Of a stretch of 59,857 nucleotides of DNA, positions 16,709-26,416 are shown in pieces. Position 1 is the first letter of the stretch. Each line of letters opens with the position of its first letter. This DNA is from Ignavibacteriota bacterium (GTDB lineage Bacteria; Bacteroidota; Ignavibacteria; SZUA-365), in assembly GCA_016218045.1 (NCBI GenBank), contig JACRFB010000057.1, forward strand, positions 1 through 59,857. Direction: 5' to 3'. The position numbers were made by a program, and so were the translations under genes. The notes beneath the pieces are model-generated. The model was given only the letters and a program-made list of their open reading frames with translations, ran no database searches and was not told the origin of the DNA.

Positions 16709-19700
16709 ATGTTGCTCGTGCTGCTGTGTGTGCTGCCCGGCGCCGCGGCTGCACAGGATCTGCTGCGCATGCAGAAACTGTTCGAGTTCACGCGGAAATC
16801 GGTGGACGCGGGATTGTCGCAATCGGATGTCACGTCTGTCGTGCAGGATCGTATCGGCTTCATGTGGATCGGCACGAGGGCCGGCCTGAACAAATTCGAC
16901 GGGTACCGCTTCACGCAGTATCTGCATCGGCCGGGCAATCCGCGCAGTCTCAGCGACAACACGGTCAACACACTGCTGGTGGATCGCGCGGGTGTGTTGT
17001 GGATCGGGACCATGGACGGACTCAACCGTTTCGATGCGCGGACGGAACAATTCATCCATTACCGGCACGACGCAAAAAATCCGCGCAGCATCAGCCACAA
17101 CGAGGTGCTCTCATTGTGCGAGGATGCATCCGGCACACTCTGGGTCGGCACGGCGGACGGACTGAACAAGCTCGATCGTCGCACCGCAACGTTCACACGT
17201 CTTTTCCATCCACTTCTCGACCCCGCGCAGCCGTTGATGCGGCGCGTCAGCGCCCTCGCGGCGTATCCGGGCAAGGATGCCAACAAAGTGCTCGTCGGCA
17301 CCTGGGGATCGGGGCTCTATATTTACAACACGGGCACCGGACGCTTCTCGCGCTGCCTCGGCGAAGATGGTACTCCCAGCGCACAAAGCAGGGAATGGGT
17401 CAACCACATCACCGTCTCGATCGACGGACGGATCTGGGTCACCGACGGGATGTTGCATCAATTTCTCCCCGACCGCGAACAGCTCCGCCGTGTGCTTGCC
17501 GTATCGTCCACGCCGTTCGCGGATATATTCAGCGTGGCCGCGCTGTCATCGGGAGAAATCGTGGTCGGGTGTCGACCGGGCGGTCTGATAGTGCTCGATA
17601 CACTCCTGCAGACCAGCGCGACGTATATCCACGACCCGCTCTCCGAACGAAGTCTCCCCAGGGGGAACATCAACACGATGTTCCTCAGCACGTCGGGCAT
17701 GCTCTGGATCGGATCCACCAGCGGCGTCGCGCTGACAAACACGCGGCGCGAGGACTTCTTCCCCTTCTTCCCGCGAGGTCAGAATCCGCGCGGCTTGCAC
17801 GAGGGCTCGCTCGCTGCCGCGGTGCCCACGCGCTCAGGCAAGGTGTGGATCGGGTATCAGCAGGGTGGACTCACCTGCGTCGACGAGGTCAGGCAGCAGG
17901 TGACACACATCCAGGCAGCGCGGAACGGACGCGGAGGTTTATCGAACAACTATATCGCGGCGATCTACGAGGACACGCGAGAACGGCTCTGGATCTGCAC
18001 CTGGGGCAGCGGTGTCGACATGCGCGATCCGGTGAGCGGCCGCTTCCGCAACCTGCGCTGGAACGCGAATGATCCCCACAGCTTGTGCGACGATTTTGTG
18101 GAATCCATCTGTGTGACACGCGAGAATGAACTGTGGGTCGGCACCGTCGGCGGCCTGTCCGTCCTGCATCTCGACAGTCTCGATCGAGGACGATTCACCC
18201 GCTACCTGCACTCCCCCGCCGACACCACAAGTCTCAGCGCCCCGCGTGTCAGCGCCATCATGCAGGACAGCAAGGGACACGTGTGGATCGGTACTTCCGA
18301 TGGCGGCTTGAATCTTTTCGACAGAAAAACACGCACGTTCCGCCGCTTCCGACACGACCCCTACGATCCGCATTCGATCGGCGCGAATCGTATCCTCTCG
18401 ATGTTCGAGGACAGCAACGGCCGATTGTGGATCGGCACCTGGGGAGGCGGACTCGACATGTACGATGCCGCGCGCGACCGTTTCACCCATCTCACAGAGG
18501 ATGACGGACTGCCGAGCTGCAGGATTTCCGGCATAGCCGAGGACGCACAGGGAACGATCTGGCTCAGCACCAACGTCGGGCTTTCGACCTTCGATCCGGT
18601 GACACGGCACGTCAGGAATTATGAACCGCGGGACGGACTGGCGGGCGCATCGTCGGCGTTAAACGCCCTGCGCCTCTGTCCGCGCACGGGCAGGATGTAC
18701 CGCACGAGTTACGGCGGCCTGACGGTGTTCCACCCCGACAGCATCGGGACAAACAGTTTCCTGCCGCCCGTGGCGCTCACATCCGTAAGCTGGTTCACAC
18801 TGGCGCAGGATGAGCCGGAGCGGATATCCCGCCGCGGCGTGGGGCTGTTGAAGGAGCTGGAGGTCACACACAACGATGTCGCCCTCACGTTCGAATTTGC
18901 GGCGCTCGAATATTTTACACCCGAGCGGAACACATACAGATACATGCTCGAGGGTTTCGACGACCGGTGGACACAGCTCGGAACACGGCGCGACATCTCC
19001 TTCACCAATCTCGATCCGGGGGAATACCGTCTGCGTGTGCAGGCATCAAATTCCGACGGTGTATGGAATCGCGACGGCATCACGCTGCGTATCATCGTGC
19101 TGCCTCCGTGGTGGAAGACGCGCTGGGCATATGCGGCGTACGGCGTGCTTCTGATGCTCTTGATTTTCGCCACCGCACAGATGCAGCGGAAACGTGTGAT
19201 CCGCGCTGAGCGCCTGCAGGCGTCGGCGCGCGAACGTGACTTGCGCATACAGGCGGCGGAGGCGCGGTCGCGCGCACTTGCGGCCGACAATGAACGCAAG
19301 GAGACGGAACTGCGGAAGTCGGAGGAATTACGCACGGCCTACGCCGCGCTGCAGAACGCACACGCGGATCTTGCCGCGGCCCAGCAGCGCCTCTCGGCCG
19401 TGGTGTCGGCCGCGCCCATCGTGCTCTTCGCCATGGATGCCGAGGGTGTGTTCACCATTTCGGACGGACTCGGACTGCGGCAGCTCGGCGTCGCACCCGG
19501 TGAGTCAGTCGGTCGATCCGTGTTTGACGTCTATCAGCAGAGTCCGCCCGTCCTCGAATTCTCGCGCCGTGCGCTCGCGGGCGAAGAGTTCACCTCGGTG
19601 GTGGATCTTGGTCCCGTGGTCTTCGAAGTGCGCGCCAAGCCGCTGCACGATGCGTCGGGCGCTTTTATCGGCACCATCGGTGTTGCGACCGATGTGACGG

Positions 19701-21424
19701 AACGCGCGCGTGCGCAGGAAGAGATCGTGAAGCTGTCGCAGGCGGTGGAACAGAGTCCGGCCATCGTGCTCATCACGGACACGCACGGCCGTATCGAATA
19801 CGTCAACCCGAAGTTCACACACGTGACGGGATATACTCTCGACGAGATCCGCGGGAAGACGCCGCGTATTCTGAAGTCGGGCGCGCAGTCCGACGAGGAA
19901 TACGCGCGGCTGTGGAAGGCGATCAGCAGCGGGACGGAGTGGAAAGGCGAACTGCACAACAAACGCAAGGACGGCAGCTCGTACTGGGCGTCGGCCTTCA
20001 TCAGTCCGCTGTTGTCCGCGGATGGAAAACTCACGCATTACATCGGGATTCAAGAAGACATCACCGAGAGGAAACGCACCGAGGAAGCACTCGCGAAGCG
20101 GACCGGGGAACTCGAAACCATCGACAGGATTGTGAAGGTCGTGAACCGGGAGTTCGAACTCGTCCCCCTGATCCGCGCACTGCTCGAACAGGGTATGAAG
20201 CTGCTGCCAACAGCACAGGCAGCGGGGGCTTTCATTTACGACGAATCGCTTGACGGTTTCCGCTGGGTGGCCGCTGTGGGGTATGAGATAACGGTGGAGA
20301 TGAGTTCCGCATTGACGCCGGATGAGATCACCGAACGGTTCACACAAGCAACGGAAATCGAGGCGGGCGTGTTTATACTCCGCCGCACGGAATCGCTGCT
20401 GGGCGACGACACACTGCCGGCGCTCCCATGGGCACACTGCATGTTGATCATGGCGGTGGACTGGGACGCGACACGCAGCGGAAACGACGGGTATCTCGTC
20501 TTCGACAATCTCCGAGATCCCGACGCGTTTACACCGGACGACGCGCGAAAGCTGAATCGTTTCCGCGAGCACGCGATCTCGGCGCTTGCGAAGGCCAGCT
20601 CGCTGCAGGCGCTGACGATGAAGAATCAGGAGATATTGCGCACGCAGCAACAGCTCCATCTGCAGCAAAAGATGGCGGCTCTCGGGCAGCTCACCGCGGG
20701 TGTCGCGCACGAGATCCGCAATCCCCTGAATTTTATTGTGAACTTCGCCTCGCTCGGAACGGAACTCGTGGAGGAGTACAAGGACACCGAGACACGCGGC
20801 GAGGATGTCACAGGAATGATCGACGAGATTGCGCTGATCATCCAGAAGATACACGAGCACGGAAAACGCGCGAACGGCATCGTGTCGGACATGCTCCAGT
20901 ATGCGCGCGGACAGGTGGGACGCCTCGAGCACGCGCAGGTGCACGATGTGATCGAGAAGGCGATCGAGCTGGCCGGTCCGGGCGGCGCCGAGGGCGGCGG
21001 CACGCAGGACGTGTCCATCGTCCGGCAGTTCACACCCGATCTTGTATCGATGAATCTGTTTGTCGAGAACATGACACGCGCTCTCCTGAATCTTATCGGC
21101 AACGCGCTGTATGCCGTGCGTCAGCGCGCGCGATCGGGGTCGGCCGAACCGGGATACGTCCCCGAAATATGCCTGACGACGACAAACATTCCCGACGGCA
21201 TCGAGATACGCATCCGCGACAACGGACCCGGCATCCCGAAAGAGACACTCGCAAGTATCTTCGATCCGTTCTTCACCACCAAACCCACCGGTGAAGGCAC
21301 CGGGCTCGGTCTCACCATCACCTACGACATCATCGTCAAGGACCACGGCGGCACACTCACTGTCGACAGCACACCCGGTGTGGGCACGGAGTTCATCATT
21401 GCCCTGCCGTTGAAAAAATCGTGA
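16709..21424 (+). CDS. Sensor histidine kinase with regulator propeller, Y_Y_Y, two PAS and GAF
   Basis: About 1571 aa from the ATG at 16709, which starts a clean signal peptide ([16 protein letters not shown]). The periplasmic part (about 25-740) is a regulator-type beta-propeller of repeated [VL]WIGTxxGLNxFD units, followed by a Y_Y_Y domain ([29 protein letters not shown]; about 745-800) and one membrane helix (about 805-825). The cytoplasmic part has a coiled coil, PAS (about 890-1000), PAS (about 1010-1130), GAF-like (about 1150-1290), a HisKA box with His1334 in [12 protein letters not shown], and a GHKL ATPase with [19 protein letters not shown] and GTGLGLTI. No receiver or DNA-binding domain is fused and no response-regulator gene adjoins, so its partner is elsewhere. 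An alternative TTG start at 16646 would spoil the signal peptide. Confidence 0.9.
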   Translation: MLLVLLCVLPGAAAAQDLLRMQKLFEFTRKSVDAGLSQSDVTSVVQDRIGFMWIGTRAGLNKFDGYRFTQYLHRPGNPRSLSDNTVNTLLVDRAGVLWIGTMDGLNRFDARTEQFIHYRHDAKNPRSISHNEVLSLCEDASGTLWVGTADGLNKLDRRTATFTRLFHPLLDPAQPLMRRVSALAAYPGKDANKVLVGTWGSGLYIYNTGTGRFSRCLGEDGTPSAQSREWVNHITVSIDGRIWVTDGMLHQFLPDREQLRRVLAVSSTPFADIFSVAALSSGEIVVGCRPGGLIVLDTLLQTSATYIHDPLSERSLPRGNINTMFLSTSGMLWIGSTSGVALTNTRREDFFPFFPRGQNPRGLHEGSLAAAVPTRSGKVWIGYQQGGLTCVDEVRQQVTHIQAARNGRGGLSNNYIAAIYEDTRERLWICTWGSGVDMRDPVSGRFRNLRWNANDPHSLCDDFVESICVTRENELWVGTVGGLSVLHLDSLDRGRFTRYLHSPADTTSLSAPRVSAIMQDSKGHVWIGTSDGGLNLFDRKTRTFRRFRHDPYDPHSIGANRILSMFEDSNGRLWIGTWGGGLDMYDAARDRFTHLTEDDGLPSCRISGIAEDAQGTIWLSTNVGLSTFDPVTRHVRNYEPRDGLAGASSALNALRLCPRTGRMYRTSYGGLTVFHPDSIGTNSFLPPVALTSVSWFTLAQDEPERISRRGVGLLKELEVTHNDVALTFEFAALEYFTPERNTYRYMLEGFDDRWTQLGTRRDISFTNLDPGEYRLRVQASNSDGVWNRDGITLRIIVLPPWWKTRWAYAAYGVLLMLLIFATAQMQRKRVIRAERLQASARERDLRIQAAEARSRALAADNERKETELRKSEELRTAYAALQNAHADLAAAQQRLSAVVSAAPIVLFAMDAEGVFTISDGLGLRQLGVAPGESVGRSVFDVYQQSPPVLEFSRRALAGEEFTSVVDLGPVVFEVRAKPLHDASGAFIGTIGVATDVTERARAQEEIVKLSQAVEQSPAIVLITDTHGRIEYVNPKFTHVTGYTLDEIRGKTPRILKSGAQSDEEYARLWKAISSGTEWKGELHNKRKDGSSYWASAFISPLLSADGKLTHYIGIQEDITERKRTEEALAKRTGELETIDRIVKVVNREFELVPLIRALLEQGMKLLPTAQAAGAFIYDESLDGFRWVAAVGYEITVEMSSALTPDEITERFTQATEIEAGVFILRRTESLLGDDTLPALPWAHCMLIMAVDWDATRSGNDGYLVFDNLRDPDAFTPDDARKLNRFREHAISALAKASSLQALTMKNQEILRTQQQLHLQQKMAALGQLTAGVAHEIRNPLNFIVNFASLGTELVEEYKDTETRGEDVTGMIDEIALIIQKIHEHGKRANGIVSDMLQYARGQVGRLEHAQVHDVIEKAIELAGPGGAEGGGTQDVSIVRQFTPDLVSMNLFVENMTRALLNLIGNALYAVRQRARSGSAEPGYVPEICLTTTNIPDGIEIRIRDNGPGIPKETLASIFDPFFTTKPTGEGTGLGLTITYDIIVKDHGGTLTVDSTPGVGTEFIIALPLKKS

Positions 21425-21477
21425 GACGTGAGACGTGAGACGTTAGACGGGGAACGGGGAAACGCGTGACAACGAAG

Positions 21478-21517
21478 TAGTGTCACGCTGAGTCCCGCTA
21501 GCGGGAAAGCGCGACGG
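21478..21517. repeat. CGTCGCGCTT..CTCAGCGTGAC palindrome with TCCCGCTAGCGGGA core
   Basis: Read on the minus strand this is CCGTCGCGCTT, then the perfect palindrome TCCCGCTAGCGGGA, then CTCAGCGTGACACT. The outer parts are identical to the repeats at 16412 and 16511, where the core is only CGACAAG. It sits just 3' of the sensor-kinase gene. Confidence 0.8.
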
Positions 21518-21625
21518 AACGGGGAACGGTTGAACGGGGAACGATTGGTCGAAGTGCGCGTCATGGCGCCGATGCGTTGTATCGGCATGAGACGTCACAA
21601 TCACTAGTAATCCGCAGGGGCGACC

Positions 21626-21964
21626 GGCGGTCGCCCCTGGTCGAGAGCTTGGCACGGCTATCCCGTGACTCCATTGCGGTCACAGCGGTCCACCCACCTG
21701 ATTACTGCGGCGGTCGCCCCTGGTCGAGAGCTTGGCACGGCTGTCCCGTGACTCCATTGCTGTCACAGCGGTCCACCCACTTGATTACCCGCGGCGGTCG
21801 CCCCTGGTCGAGAGCTTCGCACGGCTGTCCCGTGACTCCATTGCAGCCACAGCGGTCCACCCACCTGATTACCCGCGGCGGTCGCCCCTGGTCGAGAGCT
21901 TGGCACGGCTGTCCCGTGACTCCATTGCAGCCACAGCGGTCCACCCACCTGATTACCCGCGGCG
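21626..21964. repeat. 84-bp tandem repeat, four copies
   Basis: Units start with GGCGGTCGCC at 21626, 21709, 21793 and 21877 (periods 83, 84, 84), each running through GTCGAGAGCTTGGCACGG and CACAGCGGTCCACCCACC to GATTACCCGC. Each unit begins with one arm (GGTCGCCCCTG) of the bounding REP palindrome, so the array looks like repeated copying of a half-palindrome with its flank. The few differences (for example GCGGTCACAG versus GCAGCCACAG) show near-perfect homogeneity. The array ends 11 bp from the RAYT stop codon. Confidence 0.92.
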
Positions 21965-21975
21965 TAAACACCGTG

Positions 21976-22569
21976 TCATTTAGGCACCAGACGTTGCCAT
22001 TCACGAGCAGGATTATTGCGAATGTACCTCCGAGTGATCCGCAACATGCGTAGAGAGCGAATGATTTTATCGTGGTAATTTCTTTGCCACACGATCATCT
22101 GACCCGAACCGGATGCCTCGCGAATGCGCCGTGTCACCAGCGACTTATAGCCCGCAACGAACGCCCCCAAAGTACGCGGCAACGGGCCGTTGCGGCGATG
22201 TCTTGCTGCACATCCTGCCTCGTCGTTTGCCCGTCGCCGAAGATAGGGAGACTTGTGCACACTCCTTCTCGCGTTGGATAATCCGAAATCCATCGAATGA
22301 TTGATCCGAATAATAGCGTGGATATGATCCGGCATGATCACGTACGTGTCGAGACGGAGTTCCGCGCGAATGGATTCAGACCGAAGAAGCTCTTCTTCCG
22401 CAATCCTGCCATATGCGCTTAACACCACACCTTCTTGAGTAAGCAGACCAAAGAGATGTGTTTGTACTGCCACATGCAATGTGACATGGTACACTCCATC
22501 GCCATAATATGTCTGAATTGGATACCGGCGCGAATTCCTCCTCCGATATCGTGTCGCCGCAACACTCAT
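21976..22569 (-). CDS. REP-associated tyrosine transposase (RAYT, Y1 HUH family)
   Basis: 197 aa from the ATG at 22569, preceded by AAGGGGG five bases upstream; the much longer upstream frame runs through the 40-bp repeats and is not coding. Seen: an entry strand YHVTLHVAVQTHLF (about 24-37), the HUH metal-binding motif in YVIMPDHIHAIIRI (HIH, about 86), GAFVAGYKSLVTRRI (about 142), and the catalytic tyrosine region WQRNYHDKIIRS (about 168) followed by RYIRNNPAREW. These are hallmarks of single-domain Y1 transposases tied to REP sequences, which cut single-stranded hairpins. It is complete, and GGGGCGACC palindromes flank it on both sides. Confidence 0.9.
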   Translation of the reverse strand: MSVAATRYRRRNSRRYPIQTYYGDGVYHVTLHVAVQTHLFGLLTQEGVVLSAYGRIAEEELLRSESIRAELRLDTYVIMPDHIHAIIRINHSMDFGLSNARRSVHKSPYLRRRANDEAGCAARHRRNGPLPRTLGAFVAGYKSLVTRRIREASGSGQMIVWQRNYHDKIIRSLRMLRITRRYIRNNPAREWQRLVPK

Positions 22570-22649
22570 TCGTTCCCCCTTCTGCCTTCGTTGTACTCTC
22601 TCCGTGGTACGGACATCGTCGCACCGCGGACATCCTTTATACGCACATA

Positions 22650-22856
22650 GCGATCCTCGTGTTCCCGTGGTGGTCGTTGTGTCGCCCTGGCGATCCTCGT
22701 GTTCCCGTGGTGGTCGTTGTGTCGCCCTGGCGATCCTCGTGTTCCCGTGGTGGCCGTTGTGTCGCCCTGGCGATCCTCGTGTTCCCGTGGTGGTCGTTGT
22801 GTCGCCCTGGCGATCATCGTGTTCCCGTGGTGGTCGTTGTGGCGCCCTGGCGATCC
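22650..22856. repeat. 40-bp tandem repeat, five copies plus a partial
   Basis: Units start with GCGATCCTCG at 22650, 22690, 22730, 22770 and 22810 (the last as GCGATCATCG), with a sixth beginning at 22850 before the sequence departs. Each has the form GCGATCCTCG-TGTTCCCGTG-GTGGTCGTTG-TGTCGCCCTG with single substitutions. The period is exactly 40 bp, so reading frames drift; it is not a protein repeat. It lies between the 5' end of the RAYT gene and the right boundary palindrome. Confidence 0.93.
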
Positions 22857-23112
22857 AGGTTGCAAATCCGTAATTAGGGCGACCACCGGTCGCCCCTGCG
22901 GACGTGACGCGGTCGCACCGGAGACGTGGTGTACAACGAACGTGATCGTGTTTCCGCAGCCGCGGCCCCTTCATCATTCCGCGTCCTTGAATCATTCCCT
23001 TTCCCGCAATACATTATTTCCCATTCGCACACATCGGAGAGAGAATGGCACAGGTCGGCACCACACACGCCGATATACCATATGTTGGTCGGAAGCACAC
23101 CGGAGCCGCGGG

Positions 23113-24276
23113 ATGAGTCTGCTTTTTGTAGCCGGAATCGGCGTCGCCGTCTTTATCGAATTTCTGCTCCTGAGCAAGAAGAGGAAGTCGTCGTCGGACG
23201 TTATACTGACTGTGTGGATGGTTCTCATCATCCTGCATCTGTTTCTCTTCACGCTGTTCTTTACCGGCGATCATCTGCGTGTGCCCTTCCTGCTCGGCAT
23301 CGAACATCCGCTGCCACTGCTGCACGGTGTGTTCCTTTACTACTACGTCGCCTCCGTCACGGAACAACTGCCGAAACGCCGCACCACACTGCTGCTGCAC
23401 CTGCTGCCCGCGCTGTTGATGTATGGGTATCTCGTGTCCTTTTTTTCCCTGCCGGACGAGGAAAAAATCGCGGTGTACAGGAACAAGGGCGCTGGCTACG
23501 AAGTGTTCGGCGCAATCAAGCTCTACACCATCGCTGTCTCCGGAATCGTGTACGTCGTGGTGTCGAGTGTGCTGCTTCGAAGACACAGGCGAAATGTGCG
23601 TGACAGCTTCTCCGATCTTGCGCAGGTGGAGCTGCAGTGGTTGCGGGTACTGACCATCGGATTGGGAGGAATCTGGCTGTTGATCCTGCTCTTTCGCAGC
23701 GAGATACTGATTTTCTCGGGCGTTGTGACCTTCATTTTCCTGATAGGATTTTTTGGTGTACGACAGGGCAACATCTTTTCGCACGGTCGCCTCGACGCCG
23801 CTCCTGGTCCGGAACCGGATGTTGCTGATGAGGAAACAGCCATGCTGCCGCTTCAAGGGGACGTGACAGCGGAGCAGCCGAAAAAATACTCGAAGTCGGG
23901 ACTCGGTGACGAGGCCGCGGCCGCGCTGCACACGGCCCTGATCCGTCTCATGGTCGAGAAGCAGCGCTTCAAACAGCCCGATCTGACTATCGACGATCTT
24001 GCCGCCGAGCTGGACGCGCCACCGAATCACCTCTCGCAGGTGATAAATCAGATGGAAGCGAAAAACTTCTACGATTTTGTGAACGCGTACCGGGTCGCGG
24101 CATTTAAACACCTGATCGAGGTGGGAAAGAACCGGCAATTCACCCTGCTCTCCCTCGCTTTCGACTGCGGATTCAGTTCAAAATCATCCTTTAATCGCTG
24201 TTTCAAGAAGGAAACGGGTCAGACACCCTCGCAGTTTGCCGCGTCGTTTTCCGAGGGTGTCGAAGAGGCCGTGTAG
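23113..24276 (+). CDS. Membrane-anchored AraC-family transcriptional regulator
   Basis: 387 aa. The N-terminal half has seven or so membrane helices (SLLFVAGIGVAVFIEFLLLS ... VVTFIFLIGFFGV, to about 220), then a linker and a C-terminal AraC/XylS DNA-binding domain (about 270-380): DLTIDDLAAELDAPPNHLSQVINQ and the second helix-turn-helix FTLLSLAFDCGFSSKSSFNRCFKKETGQTPSQF. This seven-helix plus AraC architecture is common in Bacteroidota and probably couples a membrane signal to transcription. The ATG at 23113 follows a GGAG with a 7-nt gap; the upstream open frame is repeat-derived. Its target is unknown; the downstream hydrolase gene begins 140 bp later. Confidence 0.87.
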   Translation: MSLLFVAGIGVAVFIEFLLLSKKRKSSSDVILTVWMVLIILHLFLFTLFFTGDHLRVPFLLGIEHPLPLLHGVFLYYYVASVTEQLPKRRTTLLLHLLPALLMYGYLVSFFSLPDEEKIAVYRNKGAGYEVFGAIKLYTIAVSGIVYVVVSSVLLRRHRRNVRDSFSDLAQVELQWLRVLTIGLGGIWLLILLFRSEILIFSGVVTFIFLIGFFGVRQGNIFSHGRLDAAPGPEPDVADEETAMLPLQGDVTAEQPKKYSKSGLGDEAAAALHTALIRLMVEKQRFKQPDLTIDDLAAELDAPPNHLSQVINQMEAKNFYDFVNAYRVAAFKHLIEVGKNRQFTLLSLAFDCGFSSKSSFNRCFKKETGQTPSQFAASFSEGVEEAV

Positions 24277-24416
24277 GCCGGGCACAGTGCCATCGTACAC
24301 GGTGGCACGTCGATACGGGGTCCCAACTTCCACGCTGCGCCGAAACGGCTGCGCGGCGCGGGTACATTTGCGCCAGAATTTGGTCACACATCCAATCACC
24401 AATCTGGAGCAACACC

Positions 24417-25406
24417 ATGAAACACCCCATGTGGACAATCCTTTCCGCGGCCCTGTTTGTCCTGTCCGTCAGCGCCTGCGACATCCTCGAACCCGGACTG
24501 CCGGGAGATCTGGTTCCGAAAACAGTGGACGAAGACTCTTCCCTACCGTCCATCGCGGTCAATGGCACCCTTCTTCATGCGGAAAGTTTCGGCAATCCGC
24601 GTGATCCCATGATCGTTGTGCTGCATGGAGGTCCGGGAGGCGACTACCGCGCGATGTTGAACTGTACAACGTTTGTGGACGACGGTTTTTATGTTGTATT
24701 GTATGATCAGCGCGGCTGCGGACTCTCCCGCAGACACGACAAGTCCCTGTACGCCAAGTCCGGTCCCACACTCTTTATTGACGATTTGGCCGGCGTCATC
24801 AGCCATTATCGCTCGCCCGGACAGAAAGTAATTCTCCTCGGGAAGTCGTGGGGCGCCATGCTCGCGACGGCCTACGTCAATGAACATCCGGGCGACATCA
24901 GCGGCGTGATCATGATGGAACCGGGCGGCTTCACCTGGGACGACACGAAGGAATACATCCGCCGCTGGCGCAGTTTCGATCCGCTCGACGAAAGCGCCAA
25001 CGATGCGGCCTTTGTTGATCAGGTGATCACCTCGAGTGATCACGCCCGACTCGATTACAAGGCCGCGATACAGGGTGCTGCCGAGTATGCGCCGGGGAAT
25101 GCGCTGGGTATTGCGGGTCCCTATCCCTTCTGGCGCATGGGCGCCGCCTGCGCCATGGGTGCTGACGAGTACGTGCGGACACATTCATTCGACTTCACCA
25201 CACAACTCGCCGCCTACACCCGTCCGGTGCTGTTTGTGTACAGCGAATACAACCGCGTCTATGGCAAAACACACGCCGAGCGTGTGTCCTCGGCCTATCC
25301 GAACGTGCAGCTCGCAGAGATACACGGCTCGGGTCACGACATATCAACATCAGGATGGGAATCGTTCTATCCCATCGCCAAGTCCTATCTCTCCACAATT
25401 CGATAA
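24417..25406 (+). CDS. Lipoprotein alpha/beta hydrolase, proline-iminopeptidase-like
   Basis: 329 aa with a lipoprotein signal (lipobox LSVSAC, Cys21). The hydrolase core shows the oxyanion-hole motif LHGGPGGDYR (about 65), LYDQRGCGLSR (about 97), the nucleophile elbow LGKSWGAML (Ser about 145), and a C-terminal HGSGHD with the catalytic His near 309. This combination is typical of proline iminopeptidase/epoxide hydrolase-like enzymes; lipidation places it in the cell envelope. The ATG has GGAG eight bases upstream. It is followed after 28 bp by the barrel protein gene on the same strand, so the two may be cotranscribed. Substrate unknown. Confidence 0.85.
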   Translation: MKHPMWTILSAALFVLSVSACDILEPGLPGDLVPKTVDEDSSLPSIAVNGTLLHAESFGNPRDPMIVVLHGGPGGDYRAMLNCTTFVDDGFYVVLYDQRGCGLSRRHDKSLYAKSGPTLFIDDLAGVISHYRSPGQKVILLGKSWGAMLATAYVNEHPGDISGVIMMEPGGFTWDDTKEYIRRWRSFDPLDESANDAAFVDQVITSSDHARLDYKAAIQGAAEYAPGNALGIAGPYPFWRMGAACAMGADEYVRTHSFDFTTQLAAYTRPVLFVYSEYNRVYGKTHAERVSSAYPNVQLAEIHGSGHDISTSGWESFYPIAKSYLSTIR

Positions 25407-25434
25407 TAAGAAAAACATCATACCAGAGGATATC

Positions 25435-26103
25435 ATGAAAACGACCTGTCTCGCCCTGATTGTTCTTGCCCTCACCGTTGTGACTGCACACGCACAAAAC
25501 GTGAATTGGAAATCCATCGACGCGCAACGTCCCAACCGCCTGCAACTGAACCTCGGATACGATTACGCTGCCACCACGTCGCTCGCCTACAGCAGATCCT
25601 TCACCGCAGTGCGGCCCGTTGTTGCGGGGATCCATGTGGCTCTGCCCATGGGTGAACGTGTGTTCGACGACGTCGCCATTCGGACGGGCGCGCAGGTGTC
25701 GGTGTTCGAATGGCGCGGCTTCACGGCCACCGCAAAAATCGAATCCAATTTCCGCCGCTTCCAGAACGCCATGGTGCGCATGGTGAGTTTCGGCGCCGAC
25801 CTGACGGCGATGGCCGGGTACTACGATCCGGCATGGTACGCCGCCGCCGAGTTCGGCTTCGACAAGGCCGTGACCACACAACTCGTGCATTCCGCCGCGA
25901 TGCGCCGGTACGGCTACGCCGGCATCCGCGACGGATGGTATGTGCCCACCGGCGGCAATTACCACTACGGCGTACAGGCGGGTCTTGTGGTCACACACGG
26001 CGCCGACCTCTCGTTGCGCCTCGGCGCCACCAACGCGCAATTCGACGACACCAACGCCATGCTGCCCTATTATCTGCAGTTCGGGTGCGGTGTGACCTTC
26101 TGA
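25435..26103 (+). CDS. Small outer-membrane beta-barrel protein
   Basis: 222 aa from the ATG at 25435 (AGAGGA five bases upstream). Signal peptide TTCLALIVLALTVVTAHAQN, then about eight short amphipathic strands (RLQLNLGYDYAATTSLAYSRSF, PVVAGIHVALPMG, GVQAGLVVTHGADLSLRLGATN) and a terminal strand YYLQFGCGVTF ending in aromatic Phe, as in outer-membrane barrels of the OmpW/OmpA size class. No function can be assigned. It follows the lipoprotein hydrolase closely. Confidence 0.75.
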   Translation: MKTTCLALIVLALTVVTAHAQNVNWKSIDAQRPNRLQLNLGYDYAATTSLAYSRSFTAVRPVVAGIHVALPMGERVFDDVAIRTGAQVSVFEWRGFTATAKIESNFRRFQNAMVRMVSFGADLTAMAGYYDPAWYAAAEFGFDKAVTTQLVHSAAMRRYGYAGIRDGWYVPTGGNYHYGVQAGLVVTHGADLSLRLGATNAQFDDTNAMLPYYLQFGCGVTF

Positions 26104-26115
26104 ACAAACGCACCC

Positions 26116-26205
26116 ATGAAAATCCCGGGAATTCACATCCTGCGCATTCTGCTCTTTCTCGGCAGCCTGCTCTTGTGGATCATCGCCATTGTGCTGGTGT
26201 GGTGA
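26116..26205 (+). CDS. 29-residue single-helix membrane peptide
   Basis: A 30-codon frame starting 12 bp after the barrel gene: basic N-terminus MKIPGIHILR followed by one continuous hydrophobic helix (ILLFLGSLLLWIIAIVLVW) ending at the stop. The composition is that of small membrane proteins. There is no obvious Shine-Dalgarno, but the position suggests translational read-on from the gene before. Conservation could not be tested. Confidence 0.4.
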   Translation: MKIPGIHILRILLFLGSLLLWIIAIVLVW

Positions 26206-26249
26206 GTTCCCAACAGGTGTCGCCGCGTATGCACAACCAACATACTGAA

Positions 26250-26294
26250 GCCCCGCCCCCGTACCGCATGGAGTCCGCGGTGCGGGGGCTGGGC
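26250..26294. terminator. 18-bp hairpin between convergent genes
   Basis: GCCCCGCCCCCGTACCGC (26250-26267) pairs with GCGGTGCGGGGGCTGGGC (26277-26294) with two mismatches around a 9-nt loop. It lies between the small peptide gene and the 3' end of the giant vWA gene, a place where it could stop transcription from both sides. There is no T run, so it may instead be a repetitive palindrome. Confidence 0.4.
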
Positions 26295-26416
26295 GTTAAG
26301 GGTGTGTACGAATGACGTGGGTACTCGCTCGCCGTTGTGCGCGAGATTTGTGTCAGCGAACCGGAGAAAACGAGTTCGAAGTTATTACGCCAGACTTCCC
26401 GTGATATCCGTCAGCT

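Larger units (their letters stand above)
21612..22901. mobile_element. RAYT-containing unit bounded by inverted REP-like palindromes
   Basis: The left boundary is CCGCAGGGGCGACC (21612-21625), continuing as a palindrome through GGC to GGTCGCCCCTG (21629-21639). The right boundary is GGTCGCCCCTGCGG (22888-22901), the exact inverse of the left 14 bp, itself the right arm of GGGCGACC-ACC-GGTCGCCC (22877-22895). Inside are an 84-bp tandem array, a RAYT gene on the minus strand and a 40-bp tandem array. RAYT proteins are known to be linked to REP palindromes; the reading of this 1.29-kb block as one unit is inferred from its symmetric ends. Confidence 0.65.

Noticed and set aside
19505-21346. Open frame of 613 codons antisense to the sensor kinase
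   Set aside because: It mirrors the codon pattern of the kinase, which has clear PAS, HisKA and ATPase motifs; the antisense product has no recognisable domain.
22572-22995. N-terminal extension of the RAYT protein
   Set aside because: The Thr/Arg/His-rich stretch is a reading of the 40-bp repeats; the ATG at 22569 has a good ribosome site and starts the family domain.
22699-23112. N-terminal extension of the AraC-family regulator
   Set aside because: The frame runs through the 40-bp repeats and the REP palindrome; a ribosome site and membrane helix begin only at 23113.
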